DNA of 64,000 nucleotides, taken from positions 434,001-498,000 of the forward strand of contig NZ_CANLNB010000002.1 of assembly GCF_947492455.1 (NCBI RefSeq), in the 5' to 3' direction. Positions within the stretch are counted from its first letter, which is position 1. Each line of letters opens with the position of its first letter. This stretch comes from an uncultured Aliiroseovarius sp. (GTDB taxonomy: Bacteria > Pseudomonadota > Alphaproteobacteria > Rhodobacterales > Rhodobacteraceae). The notes under the pieces are model-generated. The model did not search any database and was not told the origin of the DNA. It saw nothing but the letters and a program-made list of their open reading frames with translations. Made by a program: the position numbers and the translations under genes. Below, one piece after another: positions 42,229 to 51,438 of the stretch.

Positions 42229-43740
42229 ATGGCCCTTACGCCCTCGTTCAAAGAGTTCGAAGCCGGTTGGAATGCTGGCAAAAACCAAGTGGTCTATACG
42301 CGCTTGGCCGCGGATCTGGACACGCCGGTCAGCCTGATGCTGAAACTGACCGAGGCCCGCCGTGACAGCTTTATGCTGGAAAGTGTCACGGGTGGTGAAG
42401 TGCGCGGTCGATACTCGATCGTCGGCATGAAACCGGACCTGATCTGGGAATGCCGGGGCGAAACAAGCCGCGTAAACCGCATGGCGCGGTTTGATGCAGA
42501 GGCCTACGAGGACATGCCAGGCAATCCGTTGGACGCCTTCCGCGCCGTTCTGGCCGAAAGCGCGATTGATCTGCCGGATGATCTGCCGCAGGCCTCGGCC
42601 GGGCTGTTTGGCTATCTGGGCTATGACATGATCCGTCTGGTCGAGCATCTGCCCGACGTGAACCCCGACCCGCTTGGCGTGCCGGATGCGGTGATGATGC
42701 GCCCGTCGGTCGTGGCGGTTCTGGACGGCGTGAAGGGCGACGTGACGCTTGTTTCACCCGCCTTCGTGAGTTCGGGCCTGACGGCCAAGGCTGCTTATGC
42801 GCAGGCTGCCGAGCGTGTGATGGACGCGCTGCGTGATCTGGATCGCGGCACGGCGGGCGAGACACGCGATCTGGGCGAAGCGCAAGAGCTTGGTCCGCTG
42901 GTGTCCAACTTCGCCAAGCCCGACTATCTGGCGGCGGTCGAAAAGGCCAAGGAATACATCCGCGCAGGTGACATCTTTCAGGTCGTGCCCAGCCAACGCT
43001 GGACGCAAAACTTCCCGCTGCCGCCCTTTGCGCTTTATCGCAGCCTGCGGCGCACTAACCCCTCGCCCTTCATGTTCTATTTCAACTTCGGCGGCTTTCA
43101 GGTCGTGGGCGCGTCCCCGGAAATTCTGGTGCGCGTATTTGATGGCGAGGTCACCATCCGCCCCATCGCAGGCACCCGTCCGCGCGGCAAGACGCCCGAG
43201 GAAGACAAAGCGCTGGAGGCCGATCTGCTGGCCGACCAGAAAGAGCTGGCCGAGCATCTGATGCTGTTGGATCTGGGGCGCAACGACACGGGAAAAGTGT
43301 CCAAGATTGGCACCGTGCGCCCGACCGAAGAGTTCATCATCGAGCGCTACAGCCACGTGATGCATATCGTATCAAACGTGGTGGGCGAGCTGGCCGATGA
43401 TCAGGACGCGCTGTCGGCGTTTATGGCGGGGATGCCCGCGGGCACCGTGTCCGGCGCGCCAAAGGTCCGCGCAATGGAGATCATCGACGAGTTGGAACCC
43501 GAGAAGCGTGGCGTCTATGGCGGCGGCTTGGGCTATTTCAGCGCGGGTGGCGATATGGACATGTGTATCGCCCTGCGCACCGCTGTCGTGAAGGACGAGA
43601 AGCTGTATATTCAAGCCGGTGGCGGGGTTGTCTATGACAGCGATGCCGAGGCCGAATATGAAGAGACGGTGAACAAGTCGAAAGCCATCCGGCGCGCGGC
43701 CGAGGATGCGGCCAAGTTTACCCGGCGCGGCAACCGCTAA
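42229..43740 (+). CDS. trpE: Anthranilate synthase component I
   Basis: 503 aa; RRTNPSPFMFYFNFGGFQVVGASPEILV, RPIAGTRPRGKTPEED, MAGMPAGTVSGAPKVRAMEIIDELE. Confidence 0.96.
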   Translation: MALTPSFKEFEAGWNAGKNQVVYTRLAADLDTPVSLMLKLTEARRDSFMLESVTGGEVRGRYSIVGMKPDLIWECRGETSRVNRMARFDAEAYEDMPGNPLDAFRAVLAESAIDLPDDLPQASAGLFGYLGYDMIRLVEHLPDVNPDPLGVPDAVMMRPSVVAVLDGVKGDVTLVSPAFVSSGLTAKAAYAQAAERVMDALRDLDRGTAGETRDLGEAQELGPLVSNFAKPDYLAAVEKAKEYIRAGDIFQVVPSQRWTQNFPLPPFALYRSLRRTNPSPFMFYFNFGGFQVVGASPEILVRVFDGEVTIRPIAGTRPRGKTPEEDKALEADLLADQKELAEHLMLLDLGRNDTGKVSKIGTVRPTEEFIIERYSHVMHIVSNVVGELADDQDALSAFMAGMPAGTVSGAPKVRAMEIIDELEPEKRGVYGGGLGYFSAGGDMDMCIALRTAVVKDEKLYIQAGGGVVYDSDAEAEYEETVNKSKAIRRAAEDAAKFTRRGNR

Positions 43741-43747
43741 GGGGTTA

Positions 43748-43806
43748 GGGGCGTTGCCCCTCTGCGCTTCGCGCATTCACCCCAAGGTATTTCTGGCAAG
43801 AGGATG
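43748..43806 (+). repeat. Intergenic 59-nt two-hairpin repeat, copy 3
   Basis: GGGGCGTTGCCCCTCTGCGCTTCGCGCATTCACCCCAAGGTATTTCTGGCAAGAGGATG. Confidence 0.9.
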
Positions 43807-44610
43807 GGGGCGGCGATGCTTGGCGATTTGGTTTTAGGAGTGATCGGAGGCAGCGGGCAATTGGGCTGCGCGATCATTCGCGGGCTGGTGCAGGCCAATG
43901 CGCTTCCTGCTGAACAGATCCTTGTGGCGAACCGAAGTGGTGTTCGGGGGGATCTGCCGGACGGGGTGCGGTTGGTTTCGGGCATTGACGAGATGGTCGC
44001 GGCTTGCGACGTCATTCTTCTGTCTGTCCCACCTGCCAATGCGACAGCGCTGCGCCTTCAGGCCAAGGGTAAATTGGTTCTGTCCGTCATGGCCGGGGTG
44101 AGTTTGGCCCAGATGGCCGAGATCGCGGGCCATGACCGGGTGATCCGGGCCATGTCGAGCCCGGCTGCGGCTGGGCGGTTGGCCTATTCCCCTTACGTGT
44201 TGGGTGCAGGTGCGCAGGGCGATGGTACGGTGGCCGAAAGTCTGTTCGGTGCGATTGGGCAGACGGATGCTCTGACGGATGAGGCGCAACTGGATGTATT
44301 CACTGCGATTGCAGGCCCAGTGCCCGGGTTCGTCGCGCTGTTTGCGGATGCTATGATCGGGTTCGCGCGTGATCAGGGCGTAAACGCAGATGTGGCCGAG
44401 CGCGCCGTGCGGCAGCTTTTCTTGGCGGCGGGGCAAGAGATAGGAGCCGGTGGCCCCTCTCCTGCCCAGCAGGTTCAATGGATGATCGACTATGCCGGGA
44501 CCACGGCAGCGGGGCTTGAGGCGATGAAAGCTGCCGGGATCGAGCGTGTAGTCCGTGATGGGCTGGAGGCGGCGGTCGAGAAATCGCGACGCATCGCGAA
44601 CGACATCTAG
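43804..44610 (+). CDS. Pyrroline-5-carboxylate reductase family protein (start may be 43816)
   Basis: LGVIGGSGQLGCAIIRGLVQA NAD-binding start; VIRAMSSPAAAGRLAYSPYVLGAG; GPVPGFVALFADAMIG. Confidence 0.85.
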   Translation: MGAAMLGDLVLGVIGGSGQLGCAIIRGLVQANALPAEQILVANRSGVRGDLPDGVRLVSGIDEMVAACDVILLSVPPANATALRLQAKGKLVLSVMAGVSLAQMAEIAGHDRVIRAMSSPAAAGRLAYSPYVLGAGAQGDGTVAESLFGAIGQTDALTDEAQLDVFTAIAGPVPGFVALFADAMIGFARDQGVNADVAERAVRQLFLAAGQEIGAGGPSPAQQVQWMIDYAGTTAAGLEAMKAAGIERVVRDGLEAAVEKSRRIANDI

Positions 44611-45581
44611 CCCCCTAGCATCCACTCCCCGTCTGGCCAGAAGGCATGGAACGCAAAGGCGAAGAGCACATCATGCGGGACGTCCCTTCCCTGCGCATCC
44701 CGCACGCGGATCGTGCCCACGTCGCGCCCTTTTGAGATCTGCGCCGTGTCCAAGGCCGAGGCCTGTCCTGCAGTCCAACTGATGGTCACGCCCGCCTCGG
44801 TGATCTCGCCTTCTTTCGACAGGCGCGCGACGGGCCAAGCGCGGTCGCCGACGCGGACGACGCGGGCCAGTGCGGGGACGCCATGGGGAGGTTGTTCACC
44901 GGTGAAGAAACCATAAGGCCGGTTGCGGCTGTCATATCCCGCATAGGGGTTGCGGCCATAGGAGCGGTTGGCGCGAGGTTGGTCCATGACAAGCCCGTCA
45001 GGGTTGCGCCGGACGAACTCGGCCCAGCTTTCCATCCAGGCAGGCAATTGCTTCAGCTGGGTGCCGGTGTGTTTGCCAACGATCCCCTCCCCCAGTGCCT
45101 GTTGCCACCAGCTTTCCGTCTGGTGGTCATACATCACCATGTCCGAGGCACGCAGCTTGCCCGTCACGCCGAATGTCAACTCCTGCCCGCCGACGCGGCG
45201 GTCGAAGACCATGCCAGAATTGCAGAGTGGGCAAAAGGTCACAGCAACGGGCACACCGCCGACAGTGTCATTCACGATTTCATGCCATGTCAGATAGCGC
45301 AGCGGATAGGCGCGCGGGGTCGCGCCTTGGATCTCGACCGTCAGGACAGGTTCGCGGGGGCCGATGCGGGTTTCATCGCTGGCATTGCGAAAGGCTGGGT
45401 CAGAGAGCGCTGGGATGCCGTCGCGACCGGGACCGCCCGACAGGATTTCGTTCCAGCCGCCAATATTGGATTGTGTGAAATCGGTTTTCGGAAACTCGCG
45501 TTCCCACTGGATCGGATTGGCGCGCAGATCCTGCGCCCAAAGCCCAACGGTGATCGCAAGCATGGTCATCAGAATACGCAT
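44607..45581 (-). CDS. DUF3179 domain protein, exported
   Basis: Signal-like N-terminus; YLTWHEIVNDTVGGVPVAVTFCPLCNSGMVFDR. Confidence 0.9.
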   Translation of the reverse strand: MRILMTMLAITVGLWAQDLRANPIQWEREFPKTDFTQSNIGGWNEILSGGPGRDGIPALSDPAFRNASDETRIGPREPVLTVEIQGATPRAYPLRYLTWHEIVNDTVGGVPVAVTFCPLCNSGMVFDRRVGGQELTFGVTGKLRASDMVMYDHQTESWWQQALGEGIVGKHTGTQLKQLPAWMESWAEFVRRNPDGLVMDQPRANRSYGRNPYAGYDSRNRPYGFFTGEQPPHGVPALARVVRVGDRAWPVARLSKEGEITEAGVTISWTAGQASALDTAQISKGRDVGTIRVRDAQGRDVPHDVLFAFAFHAFWPDGEWMLGG

Positions 45582-45675
45582 AAGGCCGCTCCTTTTCTCG
45601 GACAGACCCAGCCTGACAGAGAAAGAAGCGGCCCCATAGCCCCCCTCACGAGGGTTTGAGCATTCGTGCGCGAAG

Positions 45676-46309
45676 TTATTCGACCACGCGCATCGAGGTC
45701 ATGACGTCGGGCTTACCCAGCACGGACCCGTTCGGGCCTTCGCCGCGCTTGATCGCCTGCACCACGTCAAAGCCGCCGGTCACATTGCCCACCACAGTGT
45801 ATTTCCCGTTCAGGAAATCGCCAGGGGCGAACATGATGAAGAACTGGCTGTTGGCCGAGTTCGGGCTTTGCGAGCGGGCCATGCCCACGGTGCCAGCCAG
45901 ATAAGGCTCGTCCGTGAATTCGGCCTTCAGGTCCGGGTAGGACGATCCGCCCATGCCTGCGCGGCCTCCATTGCCGTCGGCCTTGCCAAACTCAACATCA
46001 CCAGTCTGTGCCATGAAGCCATCGATGACACGGTGGAAGACCACGTTGTCATAGGTGCCTTCATTGGCCAGAGTGATGATCCGCTCGACATGTTCAGGGG
46101 CCAGATCGGGGCGCAAGGTGATCTCGATCACGCCATTGGCTTCGCCGGCGACGGTGATCTCGACCTTGGGGAAGTCACTTTGCGCGATTGCGGCGTTCGG
46201 CTCAAAGTTTTGCGGCCATAAAGTATAGACCGCATAGCCGACCACAAGCGCCACGCCTGCCAGAAACGCGGCCCAGAAGGTGCGACGCTCGCGCGAAGTA
46301 TAGCTGTCG

Positions 46310-46317
<8 letters not shown>
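45676..46317 (-). CDS. Membrane-anchored cyclophilin-type peptidylprolyl isomerase
   Basis: TM near N-terminus; VVFHRVIDGFMAQTGDVEFG...NSANSQFFIMFAPGDFLNGKYTVVG. Confidence 0.94.
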
Positions 46318-46810
<493 letters not shown>

Positions 46811-46962
46811 CGGGGCCTCCTTCTAAGATTATGTGTTTCGTTGGCGCCAAACTAAGCACGCGGGCGAAAAGATGGAAGGGCAGACGGGCTTCTTTTCGCC
46901 ACGCCTGTTGACCCGCGCGTGCTTTTGGTGTGCAACACGCCCGACACCTAATGGAGGGACCG

Positions 46963-48150
46963 ATGGCCTGGAAAACACTCGACGAGATGGACCTGAACGG
47001 CAAAACCGTTCTGACCCGTGTAGACATCAACGTGCCGGTGAAAGATGGCGTGGTGACCGACGACACCCGCATCCAGCGCATCCTGCCTACCATCCGCGAT
47101 ATTCTGGCCGCTGGCGGCAAGCCGGTTCTACTGGCCCACTTTGGCCGCCCCAAAGGCGAACGCGTGGCGGATATGAGCCTGTCTGTCGTGCGCCCTGCCC
47201 TTGAAGCCGCCCTTGGAAGCCCGGTGAAGTTTGCCGAGGACTGTATTGGCGGGCCTGCCAAACAAGCCGTTGCCGCACTTGAGGCGGGCGAGGTTCTGCT
47301 GCTGGAAAACACCCGCTATCACGCGGCGGAAACCAAGAATGACCCCGCCTTTGCCGCCGCTCTGGCCGCTTTGGGCGATATCTATTGCAATGACGCGTTT
47401 TCGGCCGCCCACCGCGCCCACGGCTCGACCGAGGGCGTTGCCCGCCTTCTGCCCTCTTGCGCCGGTCGCCTGATGCAGGCCGAACTGTCGGCGCTTGAGG
47501 CCGCTCTGGGCGAGCCGGTACGTCCGGTGGTTGCCGTGGTTGGCGGCGCCAAGGTCTCGACCAAGCTGGATCTGTTGGGCAATCTGGTTGCGAAGGTGGA
47601 TCATCTGGTGATCGGTGGCGGCATGGCCAACACCTTCCTTGCGGCACAAGGCATCGATGTGGGAAAATCTCTGGCCGAGCATGACATGACCGACACGGCG
47701 CTAGAGATCCTGAGCAAAGCGCAAGAAGCTGGCTGCGAGATTATTCTGCCATCGGATGTTGTCGTCGCCCGCGAATTCGCCGCCAACGCCGCCAATGAAA
47801 CCGTCGCCGCCGACGCCTGCCCATCGGATGCGATGATCCTGGACGCAGGCCCCGCAGCGGTTGCCAAGATCTCGGACGTCTTCGAACACGCCAACACGCT
47901 GATCTGGAACGGCCCCCTTGGCGCGTTCGAGATCGAGCCGTTTGACGCCGCCACCAACGCAGCCGCCCTGAAAGCGGCTGAGCTATCAGAAGCGGGCAAC
48001 CTGACCTCGGTCGCGGGTGGCGGGGACACTGTGGCCGCGTTGAACAAGGCGGGTGCTGCCGAACGCTTCACCTATATCTCAACCGCTGGTGGTGCGTTTT
48101 TGGAATGGATGGAAGGCAAGACCCTGCCCGGCGTCGCCGCTTTGGGCTAA
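46963..48150 (+). CDS. pgk: Phosphoglycerate kinase
   Basis: [74 protein letters not shown]. Confidence 0.97.
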   Translation: MAWKTLDEMDLNGKTVLTRVDINVPVKDGVVTDDTRIQRILPTIRDILAAGGKPVLLAHFGRPKGERVADMSLSVVRPALEAALGSPVKFAEDCIGGPAKQAVAALEAGEVLLLENTRYHAAETKNDPAFAAALAALGDIYCNDAFSAAHRAHGSTEGVARLLPSCAGRLMQAELSALEAALGEPVRPVVAVVGGAKVSTKLDLLGNLVAKVDHLVIGGGMANTFLAAQGIDVGKSLAEHDMTDTALEILSKAQEAGCEIILPSDVVVAREFAANAANETVAADACPSDAMILDAGPAAVAKISDVFEHANTLIWNGPLGAFEIEPFDAATNAAALKAAELSEAGNLTSVAGGGDTVAALNKAGAAERFTYISTAGGAFLEWMEGKTLPGVAALG

Positions 48151-48180
48151 GCCAATCCCCGAAAATATCATTCTTTCAAT

Positions 48181-48213
48181 GCCCTACGCAGAAATGCGCG
48201 GGGCGTTTTTTGT
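48181..48213 (+). terminator. Terminator after pgk
   Basis: GCCCTACGCAGAAATGCGCGGGGCGTTTTTTG. Confidence 0.7.
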
Positions 48214-48227
48214 TGCGTATTTCCCGC

Positions 48228-48255
48228 TTGACTAATACCTGACTATTTTTATAAG
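48228..48255 (+). promoter_or_regulatory. Sigma70-like promoter in an AT-rich island upstream of the small-ORF/hemP pair
   Basis: TTGACT - 16 nt - TATAAG, within TTGACTAATACCTGACTATTTTTATAAGTATTATTTATCAG. Confidence 0.55.
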
Positions 48256-48338
48256 TATTATTTATCAGCCAGTCGCACCCACTGCGATCAGCCGGAGGCC
48301 TGAGGGGCACCAGCCCCATATCATCAGGAGCGCGACAT

Positions 48339-48464
48339 ATGACTGACTTTCACCGCGGGCAGCTAACCGCCCGCACCGACATTCCGAACCCCATCCCCTT
48401 TGTCCACGGTTTGAAAGCTCTGGCCGCGTGGATCGACGCCATCCTTGAAGGAGACCGCACATGA
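48339..48464 (+). CDS. 41-aa small protein of unknown function, coupled to hemP
   Basis: MTDFHRGQLTARTDIPNPIPFVHGLKALAAWIDAILEGDRT*; ATCAGGAG upstream; stop overlaps the hemP start as ATGA. Not in the supplied ORF list. Confidence 0.6.
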   Translation: MTDFHRGQLTARTDIPNPIPFVHGLKALAAWIDAILEGDRT

Positions 48465-48631
48465 CCGCCCCCATCACCAGCGCCGCATTTGAAACCGCCT
48501 TGCGGACCGCTCCGCCCGAACATGATGCGTTGGATCTGACGCAAAGCGGCAAGACTGCCCGCATCGTGCTGAACGACATGATTTATACGCTGACCATCAC
48601 CCGCGCCGGAAAGCTGATCCTGACCAAGTAA
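48461..48631 (+). CDS. hemP: Hemin uptake protein HemP-like (56 aa)
   Basis: MTAPITSAAFETALRTAPPEHDALDLTQSGKTARIVLNDMIYTLTITRAGKLILTK*; C-terminal YTLxxTRxGKLILTK is the HemP signature. Not in the supplied ORF list. Confidence 0.8.
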   Translation: MTAPITSAAFETALRTAPPEHDALDLTQSGKTARIVLNDMIYTLTITRAGKLILTK

Positions 48632-48710
48632 CCCGCGTAATCGCGAACGCACCGGCGCGTGTCGGCCAGAGTTCCCCTGCGCCGTCCAAGTTCCCTTCGC
48701 GCCCGTTGCC

Positions 48711-48752
48711 GAGGGGCAAGGCCCATATCCGTTTCATCCAACCTTGCCCCTC
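48711..48752. repeat. Perfect 11-bp inverted repeat with a 20-nt loop upstream of the aldolase gene
   Basis: GAGGGGCAAGG-(20 nt)-CCTTGCCCCTC, no following T-run. Confidence 0.8.
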
Positions 48753-48855
48753 ACCCCTTGCTACGTGCATTTGTTAGCGCCAGCAGAATTGCATGCCCGC
48801 GCGCCCTCGCCTATGAACGGGGTAATTCAGACCTTTATTCACACGTGGGATCGAC

Positions 48856-49749
48856 ATGCCGAACCAAGCACAAATGGACAAGATCAAAGCCGGTCAGGGC
48901 TTCATCGCAGCACTGGACCAGTCGGGCGGATCGACCCCGAAAGCTTTGCGCCTTTATGGCATCGAAGAAGATGCATACTCGGGCGATGCCGAGATGTATG
49001 ACCTGATCCACGCCATGCGCTCGCGTATTGCGCAGGCGCCCGCCTTTACCGGAGAGAAAGTGATCGGCGCGATTCTGTTCGAGATGACCATGGACCGTCA
49101 GATCGACGGCAAGCCGACCGCCACCTATATGTGGGACGAGCGCGGCGTGGTGCCTTTCCTGAAAGTGGACAAGGGCCTTGCCGATGAAGAGAACGGCGTA
49201 CAAGTAATGAAGCCGATGCCGGAACTGGACGCTCTGTGCGAACGCGCTGTGAAAGCAGGCGTATTCGGCACCAAAATGCGCTCGGTCATCAATGCGGCCA
49301 ACACGGACGGCATCAAAGCCGTCGTCGCCCAGCAGTTTGAAGTCGGCAAGCAGATCATCGGTCACGGGTTGGTGCCGATCATCGAGCCCGAGGTCACGAT
49401 CTCGATCGCAGATAAGGCAGCGGCGGAAGACATCCTGCTGGCCGAGCTGACCGCCCAGCTGGACGCACTGTCGGATGACCAGACCGTCATGCTGAAACTG
49501 ACCCTGCCGGAAACCGCCAACCACTATAAATCGCTGGTGAACCACCCGCGCGTGGCGTCGGTTGTGGCCCTGTCGGGTGGCTATTCACGCGAAGAAGCCA
49601 ACACGCGCCTGTCGCAGAACACTGGCATGATCGCCAGCTTCTCGCGTGCGTTGACCGAAGGCCTGTCGGCGGGCCAATCGGATGACGAATTCAACGGCAC
49701 CATCGCGGATACCATCGACAGCATCTATCAGGCCTCCATCGCCGGATAA
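48856..49749 (+). CDS. fda: Fructose-bisphosphate aldolase class I
   Basis: 297 aa; MPNQAQMDKIKAGQGFIAALDQSGGSTPKALRLYGI; VPIIEPEVTI; VVALSGGYSREEANTRL. Confidence 0.92.
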   Translation: MPNQAQMDKIKAGQGFIAALDQSGGSTPKALRLYGIEEDAYSGDAEMYDLIHAMRSRIAQAPAFTGEKVIGAILFEMTMDRQIDGKPTATYMWDERGVVPFLKVDKGLADEENGVQVMKPMPELDALCERAVKAGVFGTKMRSVINAANTDGIKAVVAQQFEVGKQIIGHGLVPIIEPEVTISIADKAAAEDILLAELTAQLDALSDDQTVMLKLTLPETANHYKSLVNHPRVASVVALSGGYSREEANTRLSQNTGMIASFSRALTEGLSAGQSDDEFNGTIADTIDSIYQASIAG

Positions 49750-49771
49750 GCCCCTGCTTTGATTGCATTTT

Positions 49772-49804
49772 GAAACGGCTCGCAGCTTTGCGGGCCGTTT
49801 TTCT
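49772..49804 (+). terminator. Terminator after the aldolase gene
   Basis: AAACGGCTCGCAGCTTTGCGGGCCGTTTTTCT. Confidence 0.75.
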
Positions 49805-49932
49805 TTGACGCCCGAAAAAACTTTCCAACCGATTCGTTTTTGGGATTCACAAGCCGAATCACCTATGGCATAGTCTTCTTGCACCGCCCGAAAAGAGGTG
49901 GGCAAGAGGCAGTACATACAGGCAGGAGACCT

Positions 49933-50235
49933 ATGGGCGCACCTCGCGCACAGACTGGAATTGGTGGAGTAATCTACTTTGTCGGGGCCGTTGGCCTTGG
50001 CCTTTACTTCACGTTTGCCAGTGTGCAGGGCGACTATGGATTGTTCCGGCGCGTACAGATCGAGGCCGAGACGCAAGCGCTTTTGAAAGAGCGTGATGCG
50101 CTCTCGGCTCAGATCGCTGATCTTCGCAATCGCACCAAACGCCTGTCCGACGACTATCTGGATCTGGATCTTCTGGACGAACAAGCCCGCAATGTGCTGG
50201 GTGTTGTGCGCGCGGACGAGGTCGTTCTGCGCTAA
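49933..50235 (+). CDS. ftsB: Septum formation initiator / FtsB-like cell-division protein
   Basis: 100 aa; one TM then coiled coil (QALLKERDALSAQIADLRNRTKRLSDDYLDLDLLDEQARNVLG). Confidence 0.88.
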   Translation: MGAPRAQTGIGGVIYFVGAVGLGLYFTFASVQGDYGLFRRVQIEAETQALLKERDALSAQIADLRNRTKRLSDDYLDLDLLDEQARNVLGVVRADEVVLR

Positions 50236-50355
50236 ACAGCGCGCGATTTTCCCTTTGTAATCTTATAGAAGCGCAAGCCTTGCGTCTGGCGCAACCCTGC
50301 CCCGCGCAAGGTTCTGCAAGTTTTTGTCGACCGGTGAGGATGAAGTCTGTATAAG

Positions 50356-50375
50356 ATAGTTTAACACTAAACTAT
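50356..50375. promoter_or_regulatory. Perfect palindromic operator candidate upstream of pdhA
   Basis: ATAGTTTA-ACAC-TAAACTAT, 8-bp perfect arms, 37 bp upstream of the pdhA start. Confidence 0.65.
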
Positions 50376-50412
50376 TACTCTAAGCCAGATGACGCCAGGA
50401 GGAGGACGCCGC

Positions 50413-51414
50413 ATGGCAGCTCGGAAAAGCGCTCCGAAAAAGACCGCAAAATCAAACACATCTAAAGAAGAGCTTCTCGAATACTATCGCGAGATGCTTC
50501 TGATCCGTCGATTCGAAGAAAAGTCGGGCCAGCTGTATGGGATGGGCCTGATCGGTGGCTTCTGCCACTTGTACATCGGTCAGGAGGCCGTTGTTGTCGG
50601 CCTGGAAGCCGCCGCGAAAGAAGGCGACAAGCGCCTGACATCCTATCGCGACCACGGCCACATGCTGGCCTGCGGCATGGACCCGAAAGGCGTCATGGCC
50701 GAGCTGACCGGCCGCGAAGGCGGCTATTCGCGCGGCAAAGGCGGCTCGATGCACATGTTCTCGAAAGAGAAGCACTTTTACGGCGGCCACGGCATCGTTG
50801 GCGCACAGGTGCCGATTGGCACCGGTCTGGCTTTCGCAGATAAGTATCTGGACAATGGCGGCGTAACCTTTGCCTATTTCGGTGACGGTGCGGCCAACCA
50901 AGGTCAGGTCTATGAAAGCTTCAACATGGCCTCGCTGTGGCAGCTTCCGGTGATCTATGTGATCGAAAACAACCACTACGCCATGGGCACCTCGCTGCAG
51001 CGGGCAAGCTCCACCCCCGACATCTATACCCGCGGCGAAGCTTTCGGCATCCCCGGCGAAGCGGTGGACGGCATGGACGTCATGGCCGTGAAGGAAGCCG
51101 GCGAGCGCGCGACCGCGCACTGCCGCTCGGGCAAAGGCCCTTACATTCTGGAAATGAAAACCTATCGCTACCGCGGCCACTCGATGTCGGACCCGGCCAA
51201 GTACCGCACCCGCGAAGAGGTTCAGAAAGTCCGCGAAGAACGCGACGCCATCGAACATGTGCGCGAGCTTCTGCTGCAGGGTAAACATGCGTCCGAGGAT
51301 GACCTGAAGGCCATCGATAAAGAGATCAAGGCCGTCGTGAATGACGCCGCCGAATTCTCGAAAACCAGCCCCGAGCCCGCGCTCGAGGAGCTGTGGACCG
51401 ATATTTACGCCTAA
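50413..51414 (+). CDS. pdhA: Pyruvate dehydrogenase E1 component subunit alpha
   Basis: MAARKSAPKKTAKSN...SYRDHGHMLACGMDPKGVMAELTGREGGYSRGKGGSMHMFS; FGDGAANQGQVYE TPP motif. Confidence 0.97.
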   Translation: MAARKSAPKKTAKSNTSKEELLEYYREMLLIRRFEEKSGQLYGMGLIGGFCHLYIGQEAVVVGLEAAAKEGDKRLTSYRDHGHMLACGMDPKGVMAELTGREGGYSRGKGGSMHMFSKEKHFYGGHGIVGAQVPIGTGLAFADKYLDNGGVTFAYFGDGAANQGQVYESFNMASLWQLPVIYVIENNHYAMGTSLQRASSTPDIYTRGEAFGIPGEAVDGMDVMAVKEAGERATAHCRSGKGPYILEMKTYRYRGHSMSDPAKYRTREEVQKVREERDAIEHVRELLLQGKHASEDDLKAIDKEIKAVVNDAAEFSKTSPEPALEELWTDIYA

Positions 51415-51438
51415 GCCTAGGACAGAGGAGAACACGAT

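Noticed and set aside
40837-42648. 603-aa minus-strand ORF over the ppiD-like gene and trpE start
   Set aside because: Antisense shadow with no recognisable domain.
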